NCBI GenBank assembly: GCA_943735955.1
Contig: OX030960.1
Span: 7,592,361-7,656,360, forward strand
Reading direction: 5' to 3'
DNA length: 64,000 nucleotides
DNA from: Piscicola geometra
Lineage: Eukaryota > Annelida > Clitellata > Hirudinida > Piscicolidae
Shown: positions 14,701 to 27,290 of the stretch, in pieces
Layout: each line of letters opens with the position of its first letter
Position numbering within the stretch: position 1 is the stretch's first letter
Notes under the pieces: generated by a model
Database searches by the model: none
Told to the model about the DNA's origin: nothing
The model's input: only the letters and a program-made list of their open reading frames with translations
Made by a program: the position numbers and the translations under genes

Positions 14701-17700
14701 TTTAAATGTTGAATCGAACCTTAAAAAATATTTTATTTGAGTTTTGAAGAGATTCTAAATATTAATATATTGCCAATTCTTTGCATATCTCAAGCGATTC
14801 AAGTTTGCCATTTTTCTCATCCCCTCAAGGCATTAACCTTTCTGCGACATTCTCGAACGTCAATTCATTACTTTTTCTTTCCTTTTCAAATGCCTCATTT
14901 TCAAAACTTTTCTTTTTTTTTAATTTGTAGATTCCTAACCCTACTTTTTCTACCCAAACTTCTAACCCCCCCTCTTTTTCCATCAGTTTTTTAAAATTAT
15001 ATAACTCTTCCTACCTAAACTTCTAACCACCCCTCTCTTCTTCACCCATTCCACCTCACCCCCTTCCTCCTCACCCCCCTTCTTCTCACCCCCTTCTCCT
15101 CATCCCTCTCTCCTTCACACCCTTCTCCTCACACCCCCCTCCCTTCACCTCAACCCCCTCCCTCCTCCCCAGCGCACCCATTGCCATTGACGTTATCGTC
15201 CAGAGCATATGATTGGACTGACAAGACATCATCATCAGGATCGTCGGCTGGTGGAAGGCTCAGTCCATTGTATCCCACAACAACATCCTCGTTCACTTCA
15301 AGCATGAGTTGGGATGGAGTGAAGGTGGGCTGGTGGTCGTTGATGTCTTTTATCTCCACGTACACCTGGTGGTGTTGTAAAGTGGTGGTGAAGAGTGGTG
15401 ATGGGATGGGAAGGGTGGTGGTGATGGGATGGGAAGGGTGGTGGTGATGGGCTAGCGTAGATATTGGTGATGGATTAAGGTGAATGGTGGTGATGGATTA
15501 AGGTGAATGGCGGTGATGGATTAAGGTGAATGGTGGTGATGGATTAATGTGAATGGTGGTGATGGAAAGAATGTTGAATGATGGTGATGACTTGGGATGC
15601 ATGAGGGCAACAAATAAAACATGGTGATTGGGTGGTGAATGGTGGCCAATGGGGGGGAGGGTGTGAGGATAAAAGCGTAGAGTGTGGATTGGAGAGTGGT
15701 TGGTTGTTTAGCCAATAAATCTGTTTACTAATAGTATTACACGCAATCCAGTCATTGGAACCCTATGGAGAAGATGAAAATTGCGATGGAGAAGAAGAGA
15801 ATGAAAAAGATGGGAAAAGAATGAAAAAAGCGGAGGATGATAAATGATCCACACAAAAATTTGTTTATAGATGAAAAAATTATGATATTGAATTTGAAAA
15901 AAAAAACATAGTGGACGATGAGGATGACGATGATGATTACGACGATGACGATGATGATGATGAGAATGACGATGATGATGATAATGATGATGGTAATGAT
16001 GATGATGACAATGATTACTTTCTTGATGAAGATGATGATAATGGTAAAAAATCAATTTTTTGCATGAAGTTTGCACGTCACAATGCACTTAGAAGGCATT
16101 CAAATGCAAATATCTCTGCCATATGATGAATTACACCTTCCCACGGCATGGAGTACTACATCATACTACGACTTTTAAGCTATCTTCCAAGAGACGATGA
16201 CGTCATCATCATCATCATTTTCATCATTATTATCATCATTCTCATCATCATCATCTTCATCATCAAGGCAATAATCATTTTGAAGTAGCAATCCTCTTTC
16301 TCATCGTCACCATAGTTACAATTCTTCTCAGAAAATCATTCTATTTTAAGTATTCATTTTAATATTTTTTCTAAACCTGATATTAAATATTTTTTTCCCA
16401 GTTTATTTTTCCTTCTTTTCATAAAATCTTTCTACCTTTAGACTCTTTTTTTCCATCTATTATTATCACCATCTTTATTATTTAAATCATTTTTAAATCA
16501 AAATCTTCTCCCCCCAAACACGCACCTTGATGAAGGCGAAGTGAGACATCGGCATGAGCACCACATCGGCCCTGAACCTGCATATGTTACCGTGGTACGT
16601 GAGGGAGGCTGTGAGGGGCTGGGAGAGATTGTTGGAGTTGGAAGGGTAGGAAAAGGAGGAAGAAGGAATGCGTGGTTTAGGAGGGGTTAGAGATCTCTTG
16701 AGGCTTCTTCCGTGGAAAGCATTGTTGTAAGGGGGTTTTATGGCTGCTTTAGAGACGTTGTTACTCGCCAATGTTCTGGTGGTTGTTTCTGACGTAAAAA
16801 TGTTTTTTTTGTTTTCTATATGTTTTTTAAAATGCAAAAAAGAGCTTTGATTTTTGATGCTTTTGGTAAAATTACTTTTTAGTGAAAAGATTTTGTAATT
16901 TCTTGGCCTTTTAGTTTGGCTTGTGTCCAAACCGCTCAAATCACGTTTTCGTTTTTTTTTAATTGTTGAAACTTCTCTTTGTTTGCATCTTTCGATAATT
17001 TGGCAACATAATTTTAGTTTTTCTAGCTTCGAAAGTTTGTCTAATCGTTGTAGAGGTTTAACTAGTTTCTGCTTTTGAGACACTATCAGATATGGGAAAT
17101 GTTGTTTCAAGTCATTGTTAATATTAAAGATGCTAATGTTAATTTTGAAATGTTGTAGATTGTGTAAAATGGTCTTTCGAGGACTAATTAAAGAAATTGA
17201 ATTATTTTGTGGTAATTGTTGTAGTTGCTGTAACTTTTGCAGTTCCTGTAGTTGTATTTGGAACAAATCTTGTGAAGATAAAGTTTTTTTGAGCAAACAG
17301 CATTCAGAAAAGAATGCCATTGTTATCAATAATTGAAATTGTACTTTTAAGTTCTTTGGAGAAGCGTAGTTTTTTATAAAATTATTAAAATCAAAGATTT
17401 GATTTTCGATAAGTCTTTGTTGGAATATTTGGAAAACGTGCTGAAGTCGTATTTTTAAAGGTGATAAGAAAAAGTAATTTTTTGTGACATTTTGTTTTCT
17501 TTCATGCGTTAATGCTTGAAGTAGAAATCGTTGTAAAGGTCGCTTCGCTAACGGCAAAGAGTGACCAGACGTGTTTTGTGAACTTTCGAGATTTCTTTTT
17601 GTACGGGGTGCTTTGTGGTCTAGATAACGCTTTTGTCTTTTTAATCGAAGAGAGTTTTTTGGTAGAAGAGGAAGAAATGAAGGATTTGAAAGTGGCTTGT

Positions 17701-20700
17701 GCAGTTTTAATCTTGGAGAATCTCTTGAAAAGACCATGGATTTTGCTAATACTTTCGGTAGATTAGAAGACTTTAAGCTCGATTGTGATGGGTGTATGGC
17801 ATATGCGGGGTGGTTGTGATGCTGGAGTGGGCAGATGGCTTCTCGGTCAACCCTCCCTTTGGTCTTTATGACCCCTGATCTTTCGTCCAGTGTGAGCCAG
17901 GAAGGTGGGTCGTTCAAGAATTTGAATCTTAGCTCTGACTTGATCGCTTTGCCGTACCTGGGTTTGGTGCAGTGGGGTGTATAGTGAATATATTATGTTT
18001 TAGGCTGATATTGTAGAGGTATTTTCACGTTTTATATATAATTTTAACAAAAATTAAGCTAATAATCATGCGCTATTTACTTTACTGGAAAGGACTGCGT
18101 TATATGCAATGACTGCACGTCATCAAACGCCTTTTCCTTTCTGTTCTAGATTTCAAATGAGCTCACTGTCAATGCAAAAAGTAATGGTAGACCTATGCTT
18201 AAAGGTTACATTTAAAAAAGAAAGCTTGAAGTTTTTCCATTCTTCTGCTTCGGTGACATGCTGTTAATAGGTGGGTGCTGTGGAATTGCTGCTACAGCCC
18301 ACTGAAAGTGTGTTTTAAACAAATTTAGTCAATTTATCTATTAAAATACATCTAGCTCTGCCAAACAGAATAAGTTTGTACACTATTTAGGTTAGGAGTG
18401 AAATGGCGCACGCCTCTGAGACCTAAGTTGTTACTTCACTAAATCGTCTACAACACAACGACCTGGGCCTGATTCGTTGGATGAGCAACGTCAAAACAAA
18501 CAAATGACATCATTTTAACATTTCCTCTAAAAATACTGGAAATCAGGCTATCGTTAGTTTGTTTTAGACGGAAAGAGTATGGTAACGTCGAATGTAGTCC
18601 AGGGTGGGTTAAGAACATAAAAAGAACAAAGTTTCTTCCACGCGGAAGTTTGAAGAGTAAAAAAGATAGAAAGAGGTGGTTTTGACAAGGTCTGAAAAAT
18701 CGTTGAAAAGATTGCTAAAGGCCCAGAACCCATACAAAGGGGAAAAACGGAGAAAAGATCCTATCTTCGTAAGATTATCAACTCAGGCCTTTATTAACTT
18801 TACAATATAATTTTAAAAAGATGACGATGGTGAAGTTTGTTTCTATTGTGGGCTGTTATAAGTTTTATAACTATAGAATCGTCTGATATAAAATAAATGT
18901 ATTGACAGAACAAGCAATGGTCTTGCGGTATAATTATAAAACATTATAATGTTTTTTATGGCAATTAAAACGCAACAATTATTTAATTTTCATCAATAAA
19001 GGCTCTGTTATGTCTATTCTATATCTGAATAATGGCACAATCATTTTATCTAATTTAAAATGATTTTTTTCATATTTTTAGAATATTATGGTTCATTATT
19101 TTCCTTTCAAAAACTTTCTAAAAATGCTGTCTATTTCTTTTTCGTACTTATTAATCCACTCTCAATTTAGAGAATACAATTTAAAAACTTAAAATATCAT
19201 GCCTTTCTCTCTATCATTTTAAATATTCTTTTAAAAAGTATGACATTTGCAAACTTTTCTAAGTTTAATAATAAATAAATGAAATTAATTTAAAGTTAGC
19301 TTTTTAAAAAGACTTAGAGAATAGTTGTATTGAAAAAAAATAGTTTCAAGCAGCTTCGCTTTTTCAAACGTGACATTTTCCTGTCTAGAGTAAGATAAAA
19401 AATTCTTTAAAAGCATTTTTAAATATGCAGTTTATCTTTCGGAAGTGAGAGCCTTTATTTCATGGAATTAAATTCTATTTCTTTTTAGGTCATACATCTT
19501 ACAGGTTTTGACTTTTAATATTTATCTTTAAAAATTAATTTTCCCATTTTAGTTTTTTTTATTTCAGTGAATTATCTTTTTATATCTATATTTAAACATT
19601 TTTTGTTTAACACATTTTGCTATGACCTTTAGAGTAGAAATGTTGAACTTCCAAAAACTTTTCTAAGAAAAAGAAATTAGAAAGGTTTCGGAGAAAACTG
19701 TGTACCAAGCTATTAATCAGTTAACGATTTAACTTTCAAGTTATCAAGTGTTGCAGTAAAAGTTTTTTCCCGATGGGAAAAGACATCTCACGTGCCATGA
19801 GATCATCTCTGTAAGATGAAAACTTCGAAATGCTACATTTCATGAAGTGGAACATGCATCTCATGGGAAAAGGCATATAAAATAATAAGGAAAAGAGTAT
19901 TAAGTTATGTATCTATTTAATTTAATTTTTTAGCAATTTTATTCTTTTTCTAACCATTTAACATTATAATCAATAATTTTTTTAAAGTTTAATAACACTA
20001 AAAAATTAATATATGTTTTCTTCAAGCCTTTTTTAATTTTAGTTTTGTCTGTTTCTTTGAAATAATATTGTTTTCTTAATAATAAAAACCAAAGTTTTAA
20101 AGTTTCCGTTGAATAAAAAAAAACTGAGTTTAACTTTTTGGTTAACTGATGAAAGGTTACAATTTCACTTTTTAATTAACTACGCCTACCTTTGGTTTCG
20201 GATTATAAAAGTTTAATCTTCTTACCAAAACCATCTCATCTCACACTCTTAAAGGATTCTAATGACATTAAAATGTCAATTTTAAAAAATAGATTTAAAT
20301 TACAAAAACTTTAAAGTTCCCAAAAAGCTATTAAATATCTTGATTCGCTTTCCTCCTCACACCTTCATTGCCATGAGAACGACGCCAAAGACTGAATAGC
20401 GCCTAACTACTGCTCTTACTTTACATCCTGAAACTTTTCAATTTTTTTGATCATGCCCTAGTATTCCGTAATGAACTTCCCATTCAACATTCTTTCTAAA
20501 CCTGCCGACTCAGCACTTCGATATTTCTCAAATTCCATTGAATTCTTCATTAAACCCTTTTCTCCTCGTCGCGCCGCACACCATTAAATTTTTCCTAAGC
20601 CCCCTTCTTCCTTCTCCTCCCCTCCACACCAACCTTTCGGCCACTTTAGCATCTGAGAAGATGTTAGCGACGAAATGGCCACTCTTGACTTCCTCCTTCA

Positions 20701-20809
20701 CGTAGTACACGTGCTCCAACTCAACCTGATGACTGGGCCGTAGGAGAAAAGTGATCATCGTCAAAGTCATTAAAAAAATAGAGACTTGTTGATTACTTTT
20801 GCAACGCAT
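11737..20809 (-). CDS. Protocadherin-type cadherin, 5' five coding exons (3' part missing)
   Basis: Calcium-dependent cell-adhesion receptor, secretory-pathway N-terminus. Exons in transcript order: 20,809-20,634, 17,957-16,526, 15,365-15,178, 13,682-13,538 and 12,133-11,737. All have GT donors and AG acceptors, and reading phases agree at every join, giving about 779 residues. Exon 1 starts at Met 20,809 and encodes a hydrophobic signal peptide. Exons 1-2 encode EC1, with TGVI-like RSGVIKT and DREAIC; a roughly 400-residue insertion follows before the strand CRFRADVVLMP. Exon 3 opens EC2 with DINDHQP. Exon 4 carries TKLLDREV and AKDGG. Exon 5 carries LDTNDNAP, opens EC3 with NDRDLNLNA, and contains an Asn-rich loop of about 45 residues. 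It ends in phase 1 after TTGEIYVAG, so further EC repeats, the membrane segment and the tail must lie elsewhere. The DREAIC Cys and EC layout suit non-chordate protocadherins; orthology is not determined. Confidence 0.88.
12134..13537. other. Cadherin intron 4
   Basis: About 1.4 kb of AT-rich intron. Near 12,225-12,310 there is a segment with a degenerate A-box/B-box-like arrangement (GAGTTTGAATTC) that might be a tRNA-derived SINE remnant. Nothing else is recognisable. Confidence 0.6.
13692..14140 (+). repeat. 57-bp minisatellite in cadherin intron 3
   Basis: A 57-bp GT/GG-rich unit begins at 13,692, 13,749, 13,806, 13,863 and 13,920, and decays into irregular GTGGT-rich copies to about 14,140. 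Because 57 is a multiple of three, a 273-codon His/Thr/Pro-rich frame stays open on the minus strand. That frame is not coding: the real exon (13,538-13,682) is read in another frame and begins 10 bp from the repeat. Confidence 0.9.
15371..15590 (+). repeat. 23-bp minisatellite in cadherin intron 2
   Basis: A GGTGATGGATTAAGGTGAAT-type unit of 23 bp repeats at 15,471, 15,494, 15,517 and 15,540. It is preceded by GGTGATGGGATGGGAAG-like copies that start right at the exon 3 acceptor. Confidence 0.85.
15911..16265. repeat. Inverted GAT ... ATC trinucleotide pair in cadherin intron 2
   Basis: GAT/GAC triplets (15,911-16,035) face CAT/ATC triplets (16,196-16,265) about 160 bp away. The arms are reverse complements, repeating the arrangement at 3,384-3,580. 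The Asp-rich or His-rich frames are repeat artefacts. Confidence 0.8.
17958..20633. other. Cadherin intron 1
   Basis: About 2.7 kb of AT-rich intron between the signal-peptide exon and the EC1 exon. A short imperfect stem (GTGG/GCTGT against ACAGC/CCAC) lies at about 18,270-18,302, and ATCTCA...TGAGAT palindromes lie near 19,786-19,804. No exon is seen. Confidence 0.6.
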
Positions 20810-21060
20810 TATGAAAAGGTTTCGACTAAGTAAATAGTTTCGTAAGGAATTGTGGGATGGATAGATGATGGAGATAGATGAATAACGGTGGAAAAAAAAT
20901 TAACTTGGGTTTTAAGAAATCAAGGAAATGAATAAGAAAAATATAAGTTTTTGAAAAACAAGACGGTTGCTAGGGAAAAGAGAATGCATGACAGAGGTTG
21001 GGGTGATTTCGTTGATGGTAGCAATGTTTTTGCAAAAATATAATTACGAAGATTTTTTTA

Positions 21061-21315
21061 ATGAAAAAAATGCTGATGAGAGAGATGAAAAAAAAGATGA
21101 AGAAGATGAAGATGCTGATGAGAGAGATGCTGGAGAAGATGAAAGGGGCTCATGTTTATGGGTGTTTTGCGGTTGGGCCTCTGTATGATTATCGATATGC
21201 AGTGATAGATGAAGGTGTTGACACTGTGCTGATTTGTATACTGTTCTTGATGTTGTTGTTCTTGATGTTGCTGTTGTTGTTGATGCTTTTGATGCGGATG
21301 CTGTTCCTGTTGTAA
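21061..21315 (+). repeat. GATGAA / TTGATG degenerate triplet repeat
   Basis: Degenerate GAT/GAA-rich triplets (21,061-21,145), then TTG/TTC/GAT triplets (21,230-21,315). Overlapping Met/Lys- or Leu-rich frames are repeat-driven. Confidence 0.6.
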
Positions 21316-21947
21316 CTGATGATATTTATTTATTTTATTTCGTTTGGGATTCTTTTAAATTCTTTGAAGTTAAAACTTTTGCTCATTTCTTATTTCTGTT
21401 GCTTTTTCAATTCTAAATGTCAATTTTGCATTTAAACCTAATCATTTTTCATGTTTATCATTTGATTGGAGAAAAATGTTTTTTGATGTCGTTGTTATTG
21501 CTCTGACCATAAAAACTTCTATTCTTTTTTCAAGGAAGCTTTCATTGAATAGAACTTGATATTTATTTGAACAGTTGTGTCAAAGCTTTTTTCTTTGCTC
21601 CAAAAACGTTATTTTTATTTTGAAGAAAAAAAACTTTTCAATTTACATGGTTCCCGTTTTGTCCAAGTCTCACTCGGGTATTCTGAAGGTTGGCGTTATG
21701 AAGGCATGTTGTATTGATTTGCAAGATAAATGACATTCGGTGTTAGGAGATAAACGAAAAAGCCTATATCTTTAATCTTAATTTATTTCTGGAAACTTTA
21801 GCACGTCGATTCAAGAGACCAATATAGCATTGCTTTCTATTATTTGTATGAGACAATCGCTCTACAATTAGTTGAAAAAACTTTCCATTTAAGTTGAATA
21901 CTTATCTTCATCTAAAAATGGGTAGTAGTGGTTCTAGTGGTAATGGT

Positions 21948-22283
<336 letters not shown>

Positions 22284-23270
22284 AGAGGTATTTTCAATTA
22301 GGAGCAACAACGTGGCATTAGCAACGGCTGCAGAGATTAAATTCAAAGTTTTTGTGCCTTGCTATCTTTCACGAACAGATTTTTATGCGTTCGAAAAGTG
22401 CTCGTTCGCTATAAAGAATCAGCGAGATTACACAAAACAAGTGTCTGCAGCAGGCCGCCCCTGTGTTTAAGTTCGGAAATTCGTGTCATTTCGCGTGTTT
22501 TTTCGTAAATTCTCCGCTAAGTGCATGTTTGTTCCGCAGGAAATTGAGTTTTTAAAAAGGCAAGCGTCCGTAGGGGTGTGTTTACGGTAGTTTATAAAAT
22601 TTTGACTTTTTTAGTTTTTAGCATTTAAATATAATTTTGTAAAATAGTTTTTTTCGCATAAGAGAAAATGAATGGATGATTTTTAGAAGAATAGAGAACA
22701 AATGGATAGTTTTCAAATGGATGAAAGTAAGAGTAAATAGTTTATAAATATTTATAAAACTACCGATATTTAAGTTGTTTGAGTCAATGACAGAACTAAT
22801 AGTTTGGTGCGCAGATGGGCTGTTCAGGTAGAGTCTTCAAAGACATATAAATCGATTCTTATGGCTGCAGCGAGTGGCCTTCCCATTGATATGACACGTT
22901 TATTTCTGTGGAATCGTTCACAAAGTCAAACGCTCCAATTCGCATTCAGAACGCCTCTCGTACTGACAGAAGCTCTGAGATGAGAAGGCTTTTATTTGAA
23001 GAAAACGACTCTAAAACGTCAATGGAGTTTTAAAATTTTCAATTTGTTTTAAATAAGTATTTTATTCTTTTGAAAGCCACTTCAGTGATTCGTTTGTTGG
23101 TCACATTTTAAGCTCACACGCAAAAAAAAGATTTAAATATGGCAGTCGAAAATGTAGCGCTACATACACAAACAGTTATTGGATGCAGCTGACACCTATC
23201 AGTTGAATGAGGAGATTGTTTTGGCATCCACGCTGTTTTAAAACTTAAAAAAAAATAATTTGTAGTGAAA

Positions 23271-23400
23271 GGGTGGTGGAATGGTTAAAACTTGCTGCTT
23301 GTAGCGATTGGTCGTGGATTTGATTTTCACACAAGCAGTGATGCTTTCGTGCGGGTTCACAAGAGTTTACGAAAACTCCCAGATGTGGATGCTGTTGGTC
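23271..23400 (+). mobile_element. tRNA-derived SINE-like copy
   Basis: Begins GGGTGGTGGAATGGTTAAAA, resembling a pol III A-box. About 30 bp further it has GTGGATTTGATTTTC, resembling a B-box. The arrangement matches a copy in the opposite orientation ending at 36,242. The 3' limit is uncertain and no target-site duplication was identified. Confidence 0.5.
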
Positions 23401-25726
23401 GAGTTTAACCCCCTGAGTAACCCCTGTTAATCAGTTAAAACTACTTTTAATTAATATTTTGGTGAAACTACTCAACGTTGAAAAATTGCTATTATTATTA
23501 ATTTTAAAAAATATTTTTTTCAATAAAAAAACAAGTATATAAAATGTTTAACGGATATTGCTTCAATGATTGGCATTTTTCAAAAGTGCTCTTAGCTATT
23601 CAATGGCCTTAAACTGAAAATGTAAATATTTGCCGGAAAAAAAAATTATCAGAAAAACAGTTAATGGTTTCAAATAATTAGAGATCTTCGAGGTAATAAA
23701 AAAATGAAATAAAATTATCAACTCTGAAGTATCTTAACATATTGCATTCGTCGAAAACAATATTCATGAAAACCTTTCCAGGATAGTCATCAACTAGTCT
23801 GGCAAATAATATTTTAATTACAAAAATAATATTCTTAAAGAAAGTTAGAAAATGATAACTATGAAGCATCACTGCACCATGGGCAACACACCCTAATGGC
23901 CGAAGTCTCTTGGAGAGAAGATGGGTGCTGCCAGTGAAAAAGATTCGTGGAAAAATGTATTTAAAATTTTAATTTCTTCGTTACGATCTTGCCGATTATG
24001 CGGAATGTTACGTTGCTGTAACAAGTTGCATGAAGTTATAAACCTTCAGTTCACAGTCTAAGCGACGAAAACATTATTGAGGCGACGTGGAGGGTAGATG
24101 GGCCATCAAAGAGTTCCTCCAGTCCGTTGTAGATGCTATGCGTGTTTGTTCCAGCTTGTTTACTTTGAAAAGAAAGCAGATCTGATTTATAGAGGCGTAC
24201 CATGAAATATAGCTTTGAACGACCAAGCAAATTCAATGGACAACTTATACTGTCATTTGTCATGGCCTAGCACATAAATCTCACTGCAAGAGACCTCAAA
24301 GTCTTTTGATGCCAATCTTGACAAAGTGTGATTTGTCTTGTCAATCCGACGTATTTGTCATGAAAATATGACCGAGCTCTAAAAACTTGAGCTTCATTGT
24401 CACACTCATGTTTCATCCTAAATATCGGATACTTAACCAGTATAACTTAAACATTATAAATTATGATTTAATAAAAAATTATTTTCTACAAAAAAAACTT
24501 AGAATTAAAAATTTTCCATAGAAGGTATTTTTCCAAAACTCACACAGAGTGAACTTTCACTGGGAAGTAAGGAATCACAAGTTAATTTCTTTTAAAGATG
24601 GGATTCGAAGCCAAATGATTGAGTTTGAAGCTTTTAGAGTTCGAATTCATTTCGAGTTTTTAAAAGTTTGTGTTCGATTGTAGTGTAATCTTTTTCCATC
24701 TATTTAGTTTTAAGGCAAAAAAAACAGAAAAGGTTGAATATATTATTTACAAAATCACACTTGTTATTTTCTATTTGATTATCAAATTAAGTTAAGAATG
24801 TTTGAGTTGGGTTTGGGTTCAAAAATGTTTTACCAAAGTTTTGTTCGAAATGTTTATTTCACTTTCTAGCTCGAAAAGTTCGGTTGGAGTCCCATTGTTA
24901 TTTTTTTTTTCAGAAAAAGATTATGTTTTTTCTTTTTTCCCCTTAATCGTTGACCGATTTGATTTTTTACATCAAATTCAAAATAAGTACAAATTTATTT
25001 TTTAATAAGAGAAGACAGTGCAGGCAAAAGAAAAGTGGAAATATATTTATTATTATTAAAACTGATCAAAAGTTTATTTCAATAGAATAAATACTTTCAA
25101 TAATATTATCAATTTGATGCTTCCCGAGGTAAACTTTTACAACTAATAAAATATATTTACGCTCAATTGCTCAGCATAAAGGTATATAGCCGATCTAATA
25201 AAAGATTCTTGTTAGCCACTCCGGTTATTACTCGATTCATTCATTTATATTAATGATCTTCTTTAAAATTGAATTTATTAGTTTTATTTTATTAGAATTT
25301 AATCTTTTTTTAATATTGAAACCACCCTTGAGAGCTTTCGTTAATTTGTGTTAGCCTTTCATTCATTTATTGATTCAGTGCTTCTGTGATTAAATTGTTA
25401 ATGCATTCATTCATTACTTACTAAAAGCTCATCCTTGGAGTAATTAATGCTGCAATCTTCGGTACTTTCTTTAAAACAAAATTTTTGCTGCTGTAATACA
25501 TTCTTCTGCTTAGTTTCTGTTAAATACAGACCATTTAATTTTAAGCCACTATTCAATCAATCCTTTTCCAATTTAACTTTTTTATCCATTGAAATATCTT
25601 CTAGTTTTCCATTAATACACCATGAATCCACTCAGCCATCCATCTGCTCGTTTACTCAGCAATTTATCCATTCCTTTTTTTCTTTATTCAACAATTTCTT
25701 TTTTTTCTAGTCATTCATGGTTATAT

Positions 25727-26590
25727 ATCGGTCCATCCATATAACCATCCATCCAGCCACCCTATATCCATCCATCCATCCATCCATCCACCCTTTCATC
25801 CATCCATCCACCCTTCCATCCATCTATCCATTTACCAATCCATCCATCCGTCCATCATCTGCTATTTTTCCCGCACGACACACGCACATATGTTCATTTC
25901 GTGCCATTTTCACTTCCGTCTCGCGGTCATTCATCTAGGCAACACCATCCATCAAAACAATATCAACCTCTACTTATCCGATTCTTCTATTCTTTTTTCG
26001 TTTATCTTTTTTTTCATCCCATTCGCCCATGAATTCTTCTCTATCCATCCATCTACTTATTGTTTTTCTCCATCCATCTGTTTATCATTTGTCTATCAGT
26101 ATTTTTAGCGTCCATCCATCCATCTGTTTTCTTCCATCTATCCATCTGTTTATCATTTGTCTATCAGTATTTTTAGCGTCCATCCATCCATCTGTTTTAT
26201 TCCATCTATCCATCTATCTAGTTTTTACTGTACATTTATCTTTTTAGTTCTGACTTCTTTAATGAATCCACTCTTCAACTGTCTGCTTGCCATTACACTT
26301 TAGTTTCTCTCAATTGAATCATCCATTCATTCATCCATTCATTCATCCATCCATTCATCCATTCATTCATCCATTCATTCATCCATCATTCATCCATTCA
26401 TTCATCCATTCATTCATCCATTCATTCATCCATTCATTCATCCATTCATTCATCCATTCATTCATCCATTCATTCATCCATTCATTCATCCATTCATTCA
26501 TCCATTCATTCATTCATTAATTCATCCATCCATTCATTCATCCATCCATTCATTCATTAATTCATCCATTCATTCATTCATTTTTCTACA
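25727..26590 (+). repeat. CATC/CATT tandem repeats, three blocks
   Basis: Block 1 (25,727-25,855) is (CATC)n. Block 2 (about 26,040-26,225) holds an almost exact 68-bp duplication, with CTGTTTATCATTTG at 26,078 and 26,146. Block 3 (26,318-26,585) is a 12-bp unit, CATTCATTCATC, repeated about 20 times. The reading frames rich in Ile, His, Pro, Ser and Phe are artefacts. Confidence 0.9.
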
Positions 26591-27054
26591 AATTTTCAAC
26601 TCTTCATTCAATCTAACCACTCAACTATCTGCCACTTCCTCCATCCATCATAGCCTCCACATGACATTCAAACCATCCGTCAAGCATTCAGTACTTCTCG
26701 TTATTAATGACTGCTCTGCCGATTTCATCCAACCACCATTGTTCCAAGCAAGTTAATTCTATTGTTGAACATTTTATATTTCCTCCTACAAAATGAATTT
26801 TTGAATAACTTACATTTGTTTTTACATTCTGTGAGGATCATGAAGTATATCAAACTGATCACAAAATCTCATCTTTTTTATTTTTTCTTTCCATTTTCAT
26901 TCATCCATCATCCATATTCTTTTTTCCATCAATTATTCATGAGCTCCATCTGTTAATAATTCACATTAATTCTTCATTTAAGTTGCCAATTTGCCACTTA
27001 ATCATTTAGTCTTTTTAGCCATCACTACGCATGCCACGCACATAAAAATACCAT

Positions 27055-27098
27055 ACACACACATTTACACACACACACATTTACACACACACACACGC

Positions 27099-27196
<98 letters not shown>

Positions 27197-27215
27197 ACAT
27201 ACCAACACACACACG

Positions 27216-27247
<32 letters not shown>

Positions 27248-27290
27248 AACACACACACACAAACACACACACACATCAACAAACACACAC
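27055..27290 (+). repeat. (CA)n microsatellite
   Basis: About 235 bp of CA repeat, pure in its centre and interrupted by CG, ATA and AAA steps at both ends. Confidence 0.95.

Noticed and set aside
24051..24263. 70-codon minus-strand frame upstream of the cadherin
   Set aside because: Composition is plausible, but there is no domain, no splice structure and no link to a neighbour.
26287..26520. Frame with regular Ile-His-Ser-Phe repeats
   Set aside because: Translation of a 12-bp CATTCATTCATC array, not a repeat protein.
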